Below, one piece after another: positions 25,016-33,551 of a stretch of DNA of 64,000 nucleotides (its first letter is position 1; every line of letters starts with the position of its first letter). The stretch is taken from the NCBI RefSeq assembly GCF_021166585.1, contig NZ_JAJOZE010000003.1, positions 124,001-188,000 of the forward strand. Reading direction: 5' to 3'. This DNA is from Metabacillus kandeliae. Its GTDB lineage: Bacteria > Bacillota > Bacilli > Bacillales > Bacillaceae. Both the position numbers and the translations under genes were made by a program. The notes under the pieces are model-generated. The model saw only the letters and a program-made list of their open reading frames with translations, had not been told where the DNA came from and searched no databases.

Positions 25016-26308
25016 TTGAAGGTGTATTTATGGGCATTTTTCTATAAAATTGTCTTAGAGCTAGTGTATGCTAAATTTATTGCTCCGATCTATGGTTACT
25101 ACGGACTGGTTTGGAACCCCACAACGGAATATTTTTATATTTCGTATTTTTTATTTTTTATTCTTTTGTTTCTCATTCCTAAAGGGCAAGACAAACCATC
25201 ATATTTATCAATACAGTTGTTGTTTTATACAACTTACGTACCTTTGTCTTCGTTTGTTTGGCAAACATCATTAGGTTTCACTTATTTTCTATATGTAAGT
25301 CTGTGTTTCTCGTTGATGTTTGTATTAATTAGGTTTGTGAAACCGATAAGAGTTCCTTATTTTATTGTAAGTGAGCCGAGGCATAACAAAAAGAAAATTG
25401 ACTTTGTGAATTTCGTATTTATCATAAGTTTAATTTTCTTGATTTTATTCACTCTGAAATTTGGAAGCATTGATACCAGGGCGTTCAGCTTTGAAAAGGT
25501 TTATGATCTGAGAGAAGATATTGTTTATCCTGGAATTTGGGCGTATCTAGTTAATTGGCTATCTAAGCTAATGATTCCGTTCTGCTTAGTGATGAGTATT
25601 GTTCGGAAAAAGAAGTTGCAAATTGTTTTAGCTAGTTCTATGCAGGTTTATTTATATTTGTGCACAGGTTCAAAAACTTTATTATTTTCAGTAGCACTCA
25701 TTTTGGTTTGTGTGTACTTTATCAAAAAAGGTACTTTTGAAACCGGAGTGCCGAAATTCTATACACTGGTTACTATATCAGCTGTTGGGCTTTATTTAGT
25801 TACCGATTACCTGATGAGTATAGCTATATTCCCGACAAGGCAACTTGTAATACCTGCATTAATGAGTGTTACTCATTTTAACTTCTTCTCAGAAAATCCA
25901 AACTTGTACTTTTCTGAAGGAATGATCGGTAAAATATTTGGGTTGAATTCCTCTTATAATGAATTATCAACTTATATGGTAGCCAAAAAACTTGACCCTG
26001 GAGCTAACTGGAACACAGGGTTCCTTGCAGACGCTTATGATAATATTGGATTTGCAGGCATGGTCATTTACTCAGTCATTCTCGTTAGCATATTGAAATT
26101 TGTAGATTCAATTTCTAGGCACAGTGAAGAGAGGTATAAATACTCAGCTCTGCTGGTATACACAATGATAATTCTCAATGACGGTTCTTTATTAACTGCA
26201 ATTATCTCTTGGGGCTTTGGATTATTATTGATTTTTATGTATATTGTATCGACCCAAGAATATTTATCCAAAAATAAAGATTTTGTCAATAATGTTAAAA
26301 CTAATTAG
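25016..26308 (+). CDS. Wzy-like oligosaccharide repeat-unit polymerase (orphan)
   Basis: This polytopic protein of about 430 residues has 10-12 hydrophobic segments and a large outer loop before the last helices (near 290-345, with ENPNLYFSEG and GANWNTGFLADAYDNIGFAG), the plan of O-antigen/capsule polymerases. It starts with TTG at 25016 after AGGTGG; GTG at 25007 is too close to that site. Its base composition is clearly more AT-rich than the phage genes after it. It stands alone with its own terminator, inserted between prophage remnants and 16 kb from the EPS operon. It may be cargo carried by the phage for surface modification. Confidence 0.75.
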   Translation: MKVYLWAFFYKIVLELVYAKFIAPIYGYYGLVWNPTTEYFYISYFLFFILLFLIPKGQDKPSYLSIQLLFYTTYVPLSSFVWQTSLGFTYFLYVSLCFSLMFVLIRFVKPIRVPYFIVSEPRHNKKKIDFVNFVFIISLIFLILFTLKFGSIDTRAFSFEKVYDLREDIVYPGIWAYLVNWLSKLMIPFCLVMSIVRKKKLQIVLASSMQVYLYLCTGSKTLLFSVALILVCVYFIKKGTFETGVPKFYTLVTISAVGLYLVTDYLMSIAIFPTRQLVIPALMSVTHFNFFSENPNLYFSEGMIGKIFGLNSSYNELSTYMVAKKLDPGANWNTGFLADAYDNIGFAGMVIYSVILVSILKFVDSISRHSEERYKYSALLVYTMIILNDGSLLTAIISWGFGLLLIFMYIVSTQEYLSKNKDFVNNVKTN

Positions 26309-26354
26309 GTTTTAAGATCAACCACTCATCGAGTTAAAATGCTAATTTCATCAC

Positions 26355-26390
26355 AAAAAAGGGCGGGTGTTTAACATCGGCTCTTTTGTT
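26355..26390 (+). terminator. Intrinsic terminator after the orphan polymerase
   Basis: AAAAGGGC and GCTCTTTT form an eight-pair stem with one G-U pair around a 15-base loop, about 48 bp beyond the polymerase stop. It separates the inserted gene from the phage genes downstream. Confidence 0.6.
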
Positions 26391-26418
26391 ATGCCTCCAA
26401 GAAAGGAGCTGAACACAC

Positions 26419-27944
26419 TTGCTTTCATGGGAAAGTGAATTATATACCGAAGCCGTAAGACCTATCGAGAAGTACACCGGACTGTCTGATTCCCCGATGT
26501 CTTTTTTTATGATGAACGACAAAATGTACATGATGGATGGGGCGCAGTTCCTTGTATTTGATGGAAAAGACGTTAAGCCGGTAGAGCCTTATATACCGAC
26601 AGTCTCCATATCCAAAGACCCTGCAGGCCGCGGCACAGCCTTTGAGGATTTTAATCTGCTTGGTACAGGGTTCAAGGACAGCTTTACAGGCGATGGGACA
26701 TCAAAGGAGTTTACCTTATCCCTGAAAGGACTGGATGCTACAGAGGTAAAAGCCCGAGTGGACAACACGGACAAGAAAGAAGGAACAGATTTCACCGTGG
26801 ATCGGGCAGCAGGAAAGGTGACGTTCACGACCGCGCCATCAAAAGGGACGAATAACGTCGTTATTACCGCCTATAAGACGATAGACGGTAGTGCTGCCAA
26901 GATCAAAAAGTGCAAATTCATGGTGCTGTACGGCGGCGCCAATGATACCAGGGTGTTTTTCAGCGGAAATCCGGATATGCCCAGCTATGTATGGCGCAGC
27001 GGCCTGTACGATCCGACGTATTGGCCGGAAAACGGCTTCTACAAGATCGGACTGGACGTTGAAAAGGTAGTCGGCTTCTCTAAACAGTACGATTCCTTGA
27101 TCGTTCATAAGGAAAACTCACTCTGGAAGATGCAATATACCATGGTGGACGGTGAAGCATTCTTCCCGATCATCCCGTTAAACGATCAGGTAGGGACCAT
27201 TGCTTCTAATTCCATTCAAATCGTGGAAAACAACCCGGTTATGCTTTCGAAAAAGGGCATTTACATGCTGCAGTCAACAAATGTTAGGGATGAGCGCAAT
27301 GTGCTGCATCTTTCTGAGAATATTGACAGCATGCTGAAACAAGAACCGAACATTGATAAGGCGATCACCTTTGATTACGACAACAAATACTGGATAGCGG
27401 TCAATGAGAAGGTGTATCTCTTTGATTACCGTGTTCAGGAGTGGCTTATTTACGATAATATCCCCGCCTCCTGTTTTTTGGAGATCGAGGAAACTTATAC
27501 TTTGGCAGTTCCAAAGACGGCCTTATACACCGTTTTATGCGTCCTGACGAGCAACGTCCGTATAATGACGACGGAAAGGCGATTAAAGCCTATTGGAAGT
27601 CCAAGCACATGACCTTCGGTGCTCATGAAATGAAGAAGCTGATTGATAAGGTGTACTTCAGCATTAAGCCGGACAGCAAAACCTCTGCTAACCTCAGCTA
27701 CATCTCCAATAAAAAGGAGAGCGGCATCATCAAAACAGCAAAGATGAACCTGTTCGACTTCAAAAATCTCGACTTCAACCATTTTTCTTTCGTTACGAGT
27801 GAATTTCCGCAGGAGACAATGGCGAAGATCAAAGCGAAGAAAGTCACACACTTTCAACTGGTCATCAGCAATGAGGAACCGGAGGAAAGCTTGGGGCTTC
27901 TTTCTGTTGGTATTAAATACAAAATGCAGTCCGCTGTAAAGTAA
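26419..27944 (+). pseudogene. Prophage virion protein gene split by a -1 frameshift
   Basis: Two overlapping frames (26419-27612 and 27537-27944) encode one protein of about 505 residues. The switch lies at the T6 tract 27474-27479. With one more T the sequence reads SCFFGDRGNLYFGSSKDG and continues into the second frame. The protein looks like a phage structural protein (NPDMPSYVWRSGLYDPTYWP, HKENSLWKMQ, typical of a tail/neck component with an inserted immunoglobulin-like segment near 70-155). It starts with TTG at 26419 after AAGGAG. The exact virion role is unknown. Confidence 0.7.
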
Positions 27945-27955
27945 GGAGTGAGAAG

Positions 27956-28864
27956 ATGTTTGATAAATTGAATGGGTTTTCAAGAAAATTAAGTGATTTG
28001 GAAGATCAGCCCGCCATGAACTCCAATGATTTAAAGGCTTATTTTGACAGTTCGCCTGAGGAATTGCGGGCAGCACTTAATCACTTGATTGATCAGCTAT
28101 CGGGTGCGGAGAAGGGGAAAAGTGGCGCGGATAACATTGGAGTAACACCGATTGGCAACAGTTCTAACACTCTTCAGGGGCTTATTGAGTGGCTTAAAAC
28201 ACAAATAGACAACGTTTCGCTGGGGCAAATACCTGATAATGCGATTACGGCGGTAAAACTTGCACCATCAGCAAAGCAAGCATCCAATATCACGGTGGCT
28301 GATGCATCTAACCTATTTACAGCAGCAGACCTTGAAGGGGTACTAAAAGAGCTTTTTACAAATGCCAATAACGGTAAAACCAATTTAGCGGGTGTTATTG
28401 GCTCCCCCGCATCGGCTACAGGCTCTTTTGATGACTTGAAGACAGTGATTCAGAATGTGAAGAATAAAGTGGCGGCTAACCTTACTGCAAAGGGTACGTC
28501 GGCAATAGGCACGGAGAGCTTGGATTCTTTGGCAGGTAACATCAGCAGCGTGAGCACCGGGAGGAAATCTGCTACTGGAGTAGCTTATCCAAGTGAGAAC
28601 TTTAACGACCGGAAGCTGATTGTAAATGGGCTCTCGTTTAGGCCGAAAATGGTTTATGCCGTATTAAATCCTGCCTCACAAACTACAAACTATTATCAAT
28701 CAGGTATGATTGACAATTCAATCTTCCCGTTAGGAAGCGGAATTCAGATGGTGAACTTAGGTAATCAGGAATTAGGACATGTAACGCAGCCTTCCTTCAC
28801 TAATGATGGATTTAGACTTTCGGTAGCAGTTGCTGGGTCATATTCATGGGTGGCATATGAATAG
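27956..28864 (+). CDS. Prophage tail/fibre-associated protein
   Basis: This 302-residue protein follows TAAGGAGTGAGAAG. The first 200 residues are helical and polar, with regularly spaced Asn-Asp-rich segments (IPDNAITAVKLAPSA, ADLEGVLKELF), as in phage fibre shafts or baseplate spikes. The last 90 residues are beta-rich and end SVAVAGSYSWVAYE, a likely receptor-facing tip. It is the second gene of a surviving virion block, with 11 bp to the previous gene and 9 bp to the next. Assigned from context and architecture, not from a named family. Confidence 0.65.
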   Translation: MFDKLNGFSRKLSDLEDQPAMNSNDLKAYFDSSPEELRAALNHLIDQLSGAEKGKSGADNIGVTPIGNSSNTLQGLIEWLKTQIDNVSLGQIPDNAITAVKLAPSAKQASNITVADASNLFTAADLEGVLKELFTNANNGKTNLAGVIGSPASATGSFDDLKTVIQNVKNKVAANLTAKGTSAIGTESLDSLAGNISSVSTGRKSATGVAYPSENFNDRKLIVNGLSFRPKMVYAVLNPASQTTNYYQSGMIDNSIFPLGSGIQMVNLGNQELGHVTQPSFTNDGFRLSVAVAGSYSWVAYE

Positions 28865-28873
28865 GAGGGCACT

Positions 28874-29122
28874 ATGCAAATAGGCAGGCGAATTTATTAC
28901 GACAATACTACCGGAGAAGTCATTCTGGATAAGGGAGAAATGGAAGGAGATGTCTTGCAGACAACAGATATGCAGGACATTTTTTCGTTCCCAGTCCTTT
29001 CAGAGCGAAACCGGGACTCATTTGATTATATAGACCTTGATTTCGGGGCATATGCTGACCGATTCAAGCAGCATGAAAGCTACAAAGTGGATGCAAAAAC
29101 GAAAAGAATCATCTTCTTATAA
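28874..29122 (+). CDS. Small prophage protein
   Basis: This 82-residue acidic protein begins MQIGRRIYYDNTTGEVILDKGE, with a strong AGGAGGG upstream. The short beta-hairpin-like start (YYDxxTGEVI) is common in phage proteins encoded beside tail fibres, where they act as small accessory or chaperone proteins. Function is not known. It is tightly placed between the fibre-like gene and the Gln-rich virion gene. Confidence 0.65.
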   Translation: MQIGRRIYYDNTTGEVILDKGEMEGDVLQTTDMQDIFSFPVLSERNRDSFDYIDLDFGAYADRFKQHESYKVDAKTKRIIFL

Positions 29123-29133
29123 GGGGTGAAAGC

Positions 29134-30393
29134 ATGGCGACAATCGTTAAAGAACCGACAGCAGTTGTAACCAAACCTGTTGTAGCTGCTGCAAAGCCTC
29201 AGGCTGCAGGTGGTATGGTTTACAACAACCCAACCGCAACATCATTCGCTAATGCTGCAGAAGAGCGCGCATACCGGCAGGCGAATCCAAATAGCGACTA
29301 TACAAAGTCCGTGGATATGCGGTTTTTAAACCGTACAAGCCAGGCTCTGCAGAACAATACAGGCGTTACGGCTGCTCAAATGAAGCAGTACAACGATGTG
29401 GCGAATAAATGGAATTACAATACCACTCCTCAGATTGATCAGAATAAGATTCAAGTAGATCTGATGAATAAGCAAAAGTCCTATATGGATGACTATTTTA
29501 ATCAGCAGAAACAAGCGCAGCTGGCGCAGTATTATGCAGCAAGGGATAAAGCAGTCGGACAGGTAAATCAGCAAATGGGACAAGTGGCGCCGCAGTATCA
29601 GCAAGCAAGGAATCAGCAAGCAAGGAATCAGGCTGATGTGGTGAACATGCAGAACGGACAGAAGCTCAATGAAATGATGGCTAATAACGGCCTGACAGCA
29701 AGCGGAGAGAACGTCACCGCACAGGTAGCGCAGAACAATACCCGTCAAACCTCCCTGAACAACCTGAACCTGCAGGAACAGCAGACAATGGATGATTTCC
29801 AGCGCCGGATCTCTGATCTGAACAACCCGGCAGATGAAAACGCCATGATTGCGGCCCTTGAAGCGGAGAGATCCAAAGCAATGATGGATGCCTATAACCG
29901 CACAACAGATCAGGCGTATCAACGCTCACGGGATGCTGTGGGGGATTCGCAATGGAAATCGCAGTTTGACTATACAAAGACCAGGGATGCCCCGGCAGAT
30001 GCTCAGTGGGAATCACAAACGAAATATGATCGAAGCCGTGATGCTGCATCGGATGCGAAATGGGAGTCTCAGACCAAATATGACCGAGCTTGGCAGCAGA
30101 AAATGTTTGATTATCAGCAGGGTCGTGACAAAGTGGGCGATTCACAATGGGAATCCTCTCAAAAGTATCAGAGACGTTCTGACGCGGAGGAGAAACAGTG
30201 GAGAGAATACACCTATAACCATATGTCTGCTTCTGAAAAAGCGAATATGGAGTGGGCGAAACAGCAGTTTGGTGAGGACATGGCTTGGAGAATGTATGAA
30301 AATGACTCGAACAATGCTGCAAGCCAAGGCATGAGCCAAGCGGAGATTGATTACTACAAAAATAATGGCATGAGTCTCCCTGGTATACCCTAA
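29134..30393 (+). CDS. Gln-rich prophage virion protein with internal repeats
   Basis: This 419-residue protein starts after AAGGGGTGAAAGC. It is rich in Gln, Asn, Ala and Tyr, and helical. From about residue 265 it carries around five tandem repeats of a 16-20 residue unit of type RDxxxDxQWESQxKYDR. Such proteins are often internal or ejected virion proteins. The frame stops at SLPGIP. In the +1 frame the sequence continues directly as NEPGGAGQSQAASYYLSNFR into an M23-type peptidase domain (next entry), so the gene probably encoded a longer structural peptidase before a one-base change near 30378-30384. Confidence 0.7.
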   Translation: MATIVKEPTAVVTKPVVAAAKPQAAGGMVYNNPTATSFANAAEERAYRQANPNSDYTKSVDMRFLNRTSQALQNNTGVTAAQMKQYNDVANKWNYNTTPQIDQNKIQVDLMNKQKSYMDDYFNQQKQAQLAQYYAARDKAVGQVNQQMGQVAPQYQQARNQQARNQADVVNMQNGQKLNEMMANNGLTASGENVTAQVAQNNTRQTSLNNLNLQEQQTMDDFQRRISDLNNPADENAMIAALEAERSKAMMDAYNRTTDQAYQRSRDAVGDSQWKSQFDYTKTRDAPADAQWESQTKYDRSRDAASDAKWESQTKYDRAWQQKMFDYQQGRDKVGDSQWESSQKYQRRSDAEEKQWREYTYNHMSASEKANMEWAKQQFGEDMAWRMYENDSNNAASQGMSQAEIDYYKNNGMSLPGIP

Positions 30394-30634
30394 TGAGCCC
30401 GGCGGGGCCGGGCAATCCCAAGCGGCAAGCTACTATTTGTCTAATTTCAGGGTTTCTACTGCATTTGCGGCAAATGACACTCTCCATCCGGACGGGCATA
30501 AGGGCATTGATCTTGCAGGCAAAAAGGGTCCCGGTTCTGCAATGGGTATGAATATACCGGCAGTCGCGGGTGGAAAAGTGGTTCAAGTGTTCAATGGAAA
30601 TAAAACAGCCGGAAGTTGGATATGGATTTATTAA
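30383..30634 (+). pseudogene. M23-type peptidase fragment, frameshifted and truncated
   Basis: In the +1 frame relative to the upstream gene, the sequence encodes FRVSTAFAANDTLHPDGHKG followed by IDLAG and AGGKVVQVF. This is the start of a peptidase M23 (lysostaphin/gp13-like) domain with its His and Asp zinc ligands. The domain breaks off near 30615 and ends out of register, lacking the final HxH motif, so it cannot be active. Confidence 0.65.
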
Positions 30635-30926
30635 AGGTTCTGAATTTAATATAAATCGCATTATGGATCCTTACTCAATTAGAGATTTTCGATTAAGAGT
30701 TAATGATTATGAGTTTTATCCAGACATAGAAATCTATGAGGAATATGAAAAGGACAAAATAATATTTTTCGTAGGCAGTGAATCTGCTTTAATGTCATTA
30801 GGATTGAATGAAAGTAATAAAAGCCCAGTTTACTATTATGATATTCAGATTGCGACTTCTCTTGAAGAATTTTTAAGAAAGCTAGCAGAAGACGATAAAT
30901 ATTACTTGGATTTACTAGATGATTAG
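30618..30926 (+). pseudogene. 3' fragment of an immunity-like (possibly SMI1/KNR4) gene
   Basis: The frame from VGYGFIKGSEF to the stop encodes about 100 residues ending PVYYYDIQIATSLEEFLRK and a Leu/Asp-rich tail. The pattern of a Gly-Ser strand, a PVYYY strand and a final SLEEFL helix resembles SUKH-type immunity proteins. It has no start of its own; the upstream 15-20 codons come from out-of-frame peptidase DNA. It marks a recombination join between phage and toxin-immunity sequences. Confidence 0.5.
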
Positions 30927-30980
30927 ATAATCCGGTTCAAACCTTATTAGAAGCAGTAGAACAGGAGCTATAAAGCTACC

Positions 30981-31006
30981 AAGGGCTGAATAATTTTCAG
31001 CTCTTT
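30981..31006 (+). terminator. Intrinsic terminator
   Basis: AAGGGCTGAA and TTCAGCTCTTTT form a ten-pair stem with a G-U pair and a T tail, ending rightward transcription of the accessory region before the convergent yhf operon. Confidence 0.7.
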
Positions 31007-31119
31007 TATGCATTTATATAGTAAAAAATGAAATACCAAGTGCAGATTTCCTCGGAGTATATTGCATTAAAACTTTCAATTTCTCTAGCAAGCCAATAAA
31101 TAACATTATTAATGAAAAA

Positions 31120-31146
31120 GAAGCATGAGAACCGTCCCCATGCTTC
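31120..31146 (-). repeat. 27-bp REP hairpin, copy 11
   Basis: Arms GAAGCATG and CATGCTTC pair perfectly, and U5 follows in leftward RNA, making this the best terminator-like copy. It lies 39 bp beyond the stop of the last yhf gene. Confidence 0.88.
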
Positions 31147-31166
31147 CTATCCCTATCAATAGAAAA

Positions 31167-31193
31167 GAAGCACGAGAACCGTCCCTATGCTTC
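31167..31193 (-). repeat. 27-bp REP hairpin, copy 12, containing a stop codon
   Basis: The repeat provides the TAG stop (31185-31187) and the last two codons (Glu-Ala) of the yhfW-like gene. U4 follows in leftward RNA. The protein end is therefore defined by the repeat, which implies that the repeat arrived after the gene or co-evolved with it. No further copies occur to the right of this point. Confidence 0.88.
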
Positions 31194-32378
31194 CAAAATC
31201 TCCCCCAAAAAACTAACCCCAAACTCAGGCTTCGGTAATCCCCTATACTCGCACATCGTCGCCGCAATGTCCGCCATCGTCATCCGAGTTCCAATATCAT
31301 TTGGTTTTACTTGCTTTCCTACTATTAAAATAGGAGTCTGCTCCCGGGTATGGTTAGAGTGCCCAATTGTTGGGTCATTGCCATGGTCCGCGGTGATAAT
31401 GAGCAGATCGTCTTCATCAAGTGTTTCAATAAATGAGCCGAAGAACTGATCCGCTTCCTCAAGTACTTCTTTGTACCAGCTGCTGTCTTCTTTATGGCCG
31501 GCCAGATCGGTTTCTTGGACGTTTACGAGAAAGGTGGCCTCTTTTTCGCTGGATCGGTATAGTTTTTCATAGGTTTCCAGTAATTGCTTGGTTTCAACTA
31601 CCGGATCGCTGAAGCCATTAGCCTGAATAACGTCCGCTGTTTTGCCGATTCGATAAACCGGATAGCCTGCTTGTTCTGCCATGTAGGCAAATTGCTTTTC
31701 GTATTCCACACCATACCCCAGGTGAAGCACGCGGTATCCTTCTCCATAAACGCCTGAACTGGGGCTGTCGACTCCCCATTGGCCTGGTGCCTTTTCCTGT
31801 ACTGAAGATAGAATGCGGTCTATGTTTGTTTTTTTGTTTCCGAATACAATGACCCTGCTTGTGTCCACATGTTTCCTGACTACTTTTCCAATCTCGCCAG
31901 CTTCCTCGAAGGTCACTTTGTTTAAATCACAGACGACATTAATGATATTTCCAAGCTGTGATTCAAGGTTGTCACCGACTACAACGGCTTCTTCGACTAA
32001 TAGGATTGGCGCACCTTCCAAGGGATAACGGACGTCATATCCTTCTGCCTGAAGCTCAGTTTTTAATTTTGTGCCAATGTCTTTCATCAGCCGTTTGGCA
32101 GGAATACCCGGGCGGCTTCCCATCAGCTCTTGATGGCCCATAAAGGTATCAGCCCCGTAATGCGCTAGATTGCTTTTCCCATAGGCTGCTTGCGGGACAC
32201 TATTGCCGCCGGCAAGCTTTTCTAATCCAAGCCGCTCTAATACTGGAAGCTTGACCGCAACCTTCTCCTGAAGATGCCGGTACGTATGAGCGCCAGCATC
32301 CTGAGGGACCGTTTCTTTGCAGTCTGCCATAGCCCCGATGCCGAAACCGTCTAATACGAACAATGTCAGCTTTCCCAT
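31185..32378 (-). CDS. yhfW: YhfW-like phosphopentomutase-family enzyme
   Basis: This 397-residue metalloenzyme of the alkaline phosphatase superfamily is related to phosphopentomutase DeoB. Metal and phosphate-site motifs are visible: LDGFGIGAM with Asp10, the phospho-Thr motif DTFMGHQELMG (Thr78), NVQETDLAGH and TADHGNDPT...SNHTREQTP. It probably shifts a phosphate between hydroxyls of a sugar or related metabolite. It is the last gene of the operon, 2 bp after yhfX. Its sequence group and neighbours fit YhfW rather than nucleoside-salvage DeoB. The stop codon lies in a REP. Confidence 0.88.
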   Translation of the reverse strand: MGKLTLFVLDGFGIGAMADCKETVPQDAGAHTYRHLQEKVAVKLPVLERLGLEKLAGGNSVPQAAYGKSNLAHYGADTFMGHQELMGSRPGIPAKRLMKDIGTKLKTELQAEGYDVRYPLEGAPILLVEEAVVVGDNLESQLGNIINVVCDLNKVTFEEAGEIGKVVRKHVDTSRVIVFGNKKTNIDRILSSVQEKAPGQWGVDSPSSGVYGEGYRVLHLGYGVEYEKQFAYMAEQAGYPVYRIGKTADVIQANGFSDPVVETKQLLETYEKLYRSSEKEATFLVNVQETDLAGHKEDSSWYKEVLEEADQFFGSFIETLDEDDLLIITADHGNDPTIGHSNHTREQTPILIVGKQVKPNDIGTRMTMADIAATMCEYRGLPKPEFGVSFLGEILEA

Positions 32379-32380
32379 CC

Positions 32381-33544
32381 TTATCGTCCCCTTTGCTGAA
32401 AATAAACGACCTCTGGCTGGTTTGTATTTGCTTTCCGGATGTAGGCTACATGAGCACGGGTTACAAATATTTGTGTCCTAAAGGCATAAATCGCTGTATC
32501 TCCTGCTTTCATGTTTTCCTGTCTTAAAAGAGAACCGTAATAATCTATGTTCTCATTTGAAACGCCGGAAACTGAGGTTTTTTGTATTACGATCTCACTC
32601 GCAGAAGAGCCGTAGAGAGCACTTTCCATTTGGGATCTTGTATAGAATCCGCCAGCAATCGTATACGCAAATTGATCATCCAGATGAGAAATTTCTGACA
32701 CATAGACTATGGACGGAATTTCAGCTAAATGTTCATTTACCGCATGCAGCGGTGTCGTCCCAGTTAATGCATGTCCAGGTTCCCCATGCGTAACGCCAGC
32801 TTGCTTTAGCATCTGAGCGGTATAGCAGCTCGTTGCACCGGGAGCATTGATATGCTCAGCCCTGATGCCTGTATTCTCGAGCAGAGCTGCTGCAGCCTGT
32901 AGGGTAGCCATGTTGGAGGTGAAAACATAATCTGTTTTTTCCTCGTTTATCTTTAGAGCCGGAAAACTCGTGACACCCTTAATATGAATTCCACCGAGCT
33001 TCATTAAAACAGGGAGCTCGTGAACAAGGTTTTCAAGCGAAAATCCGCCGAACTGACCAGGATAAATCATATCTCCCTTTTTGATCACTCTTAAGATGAC
33101 ATTCTGAACAGTTCCAAGTTTTTGTGCAGCATCCGATAACTGTTTAGCTCTTTCATAGGAAAAGAGTGTGACGACCTCGGGCTTGACTGAACGAAGGACT
33201 TTCTCCCATTGGTTTTTCCCAGGCTGAACAATGTGACCCACGTTGCCAATTCTGCAGCCAGCCTCAGAAAGCGTATAGGCCTCATCGATATCTACAGCTA
33301 CTGCCTGCTCAATGCCGTTTCTTTCAATTAATTTGCCGACAAAGCCGCTCCGTCCAATTTGTTTTGTCATATAGTACAAATTTAAATCATGTCTCTTAGC
33401 TTCCATGCTGATGGCATTTACATTGTGTTCAAGGGCATCTGCATCTATTACATACGTATTGGGCGGTATAGCTCCTTCTTGGTGGAGCTTAACCGAAGAC
33501 CGGATCAATCCCTCATTTCTTTTCTGCATCATTTCAATAAACAT
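32381..33544 (-). CDS. yhfX: YhfX-like PLP enzyme (alanine racemase fold)
   Basis: This 387-residue fold type III PLP enzyme has Lys61 in LYYMTKQIGRSGF as the expected cofactor lysine. The N-terminal barrel with TKxxG and a later beta domain resemble amino-acid racemases and D-amino-acid aldolases. It probably acts on an amino acid or amino-acid conjugate in the yhf pathway, for which no substrate is known to me. It is 7 bp after yhfS and 2 bp before yhfW. Confidence 0.87.
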   Translation of the reverse strand: MFIEMMQKRNEGLIRSSVKLHQEGAIPPNTYVIDADALEHNVNAISMEAKRHDLNLYYMTKQIGRSGFVGKLIERNGIEQAVAVDIDEAYTLSEAGCRIGNVGHIVQPGKNQWEKVLRSVKPEVVTLFSYERAKQLSDAAQKLGTVQNVILRVIKKGDMIYPGQFGGFSLENLVHELPVLMKLGGIHIKGVTSFPALKINEEKTDYVFTSNMATLQAAAALLENTGIRAEHINAPGATSCYTAQMLKQAGVTHGEPGHALTGTTPLHAVNEHLAEIPSIVYVSEISHLDDQFAYTIAGGFYTRSQMESALYGSSASEIVIQKTSVSGVSNENIDYYGSLLRQENMKAGDTAIYAFRTQIFVTRAHVAYIRKANTNQPEVVYFQQRGR

Positions 33545-33551
33545 CGGTCTG

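Noticed and set aside
30570-30617. Start of the 118-codon frame at 30570
   Set aside because: These codons are out-of-frame peptidase sequence; only the part from about 30618 shows protein-like character.
29326-30661. Long leftward frames opposite the Gln-rich virion gene
   Set aside because: They are antisense shadows of a CAG/CAA-rich coding sequence, with His/Cys/Leu-rich translation and no start signals.
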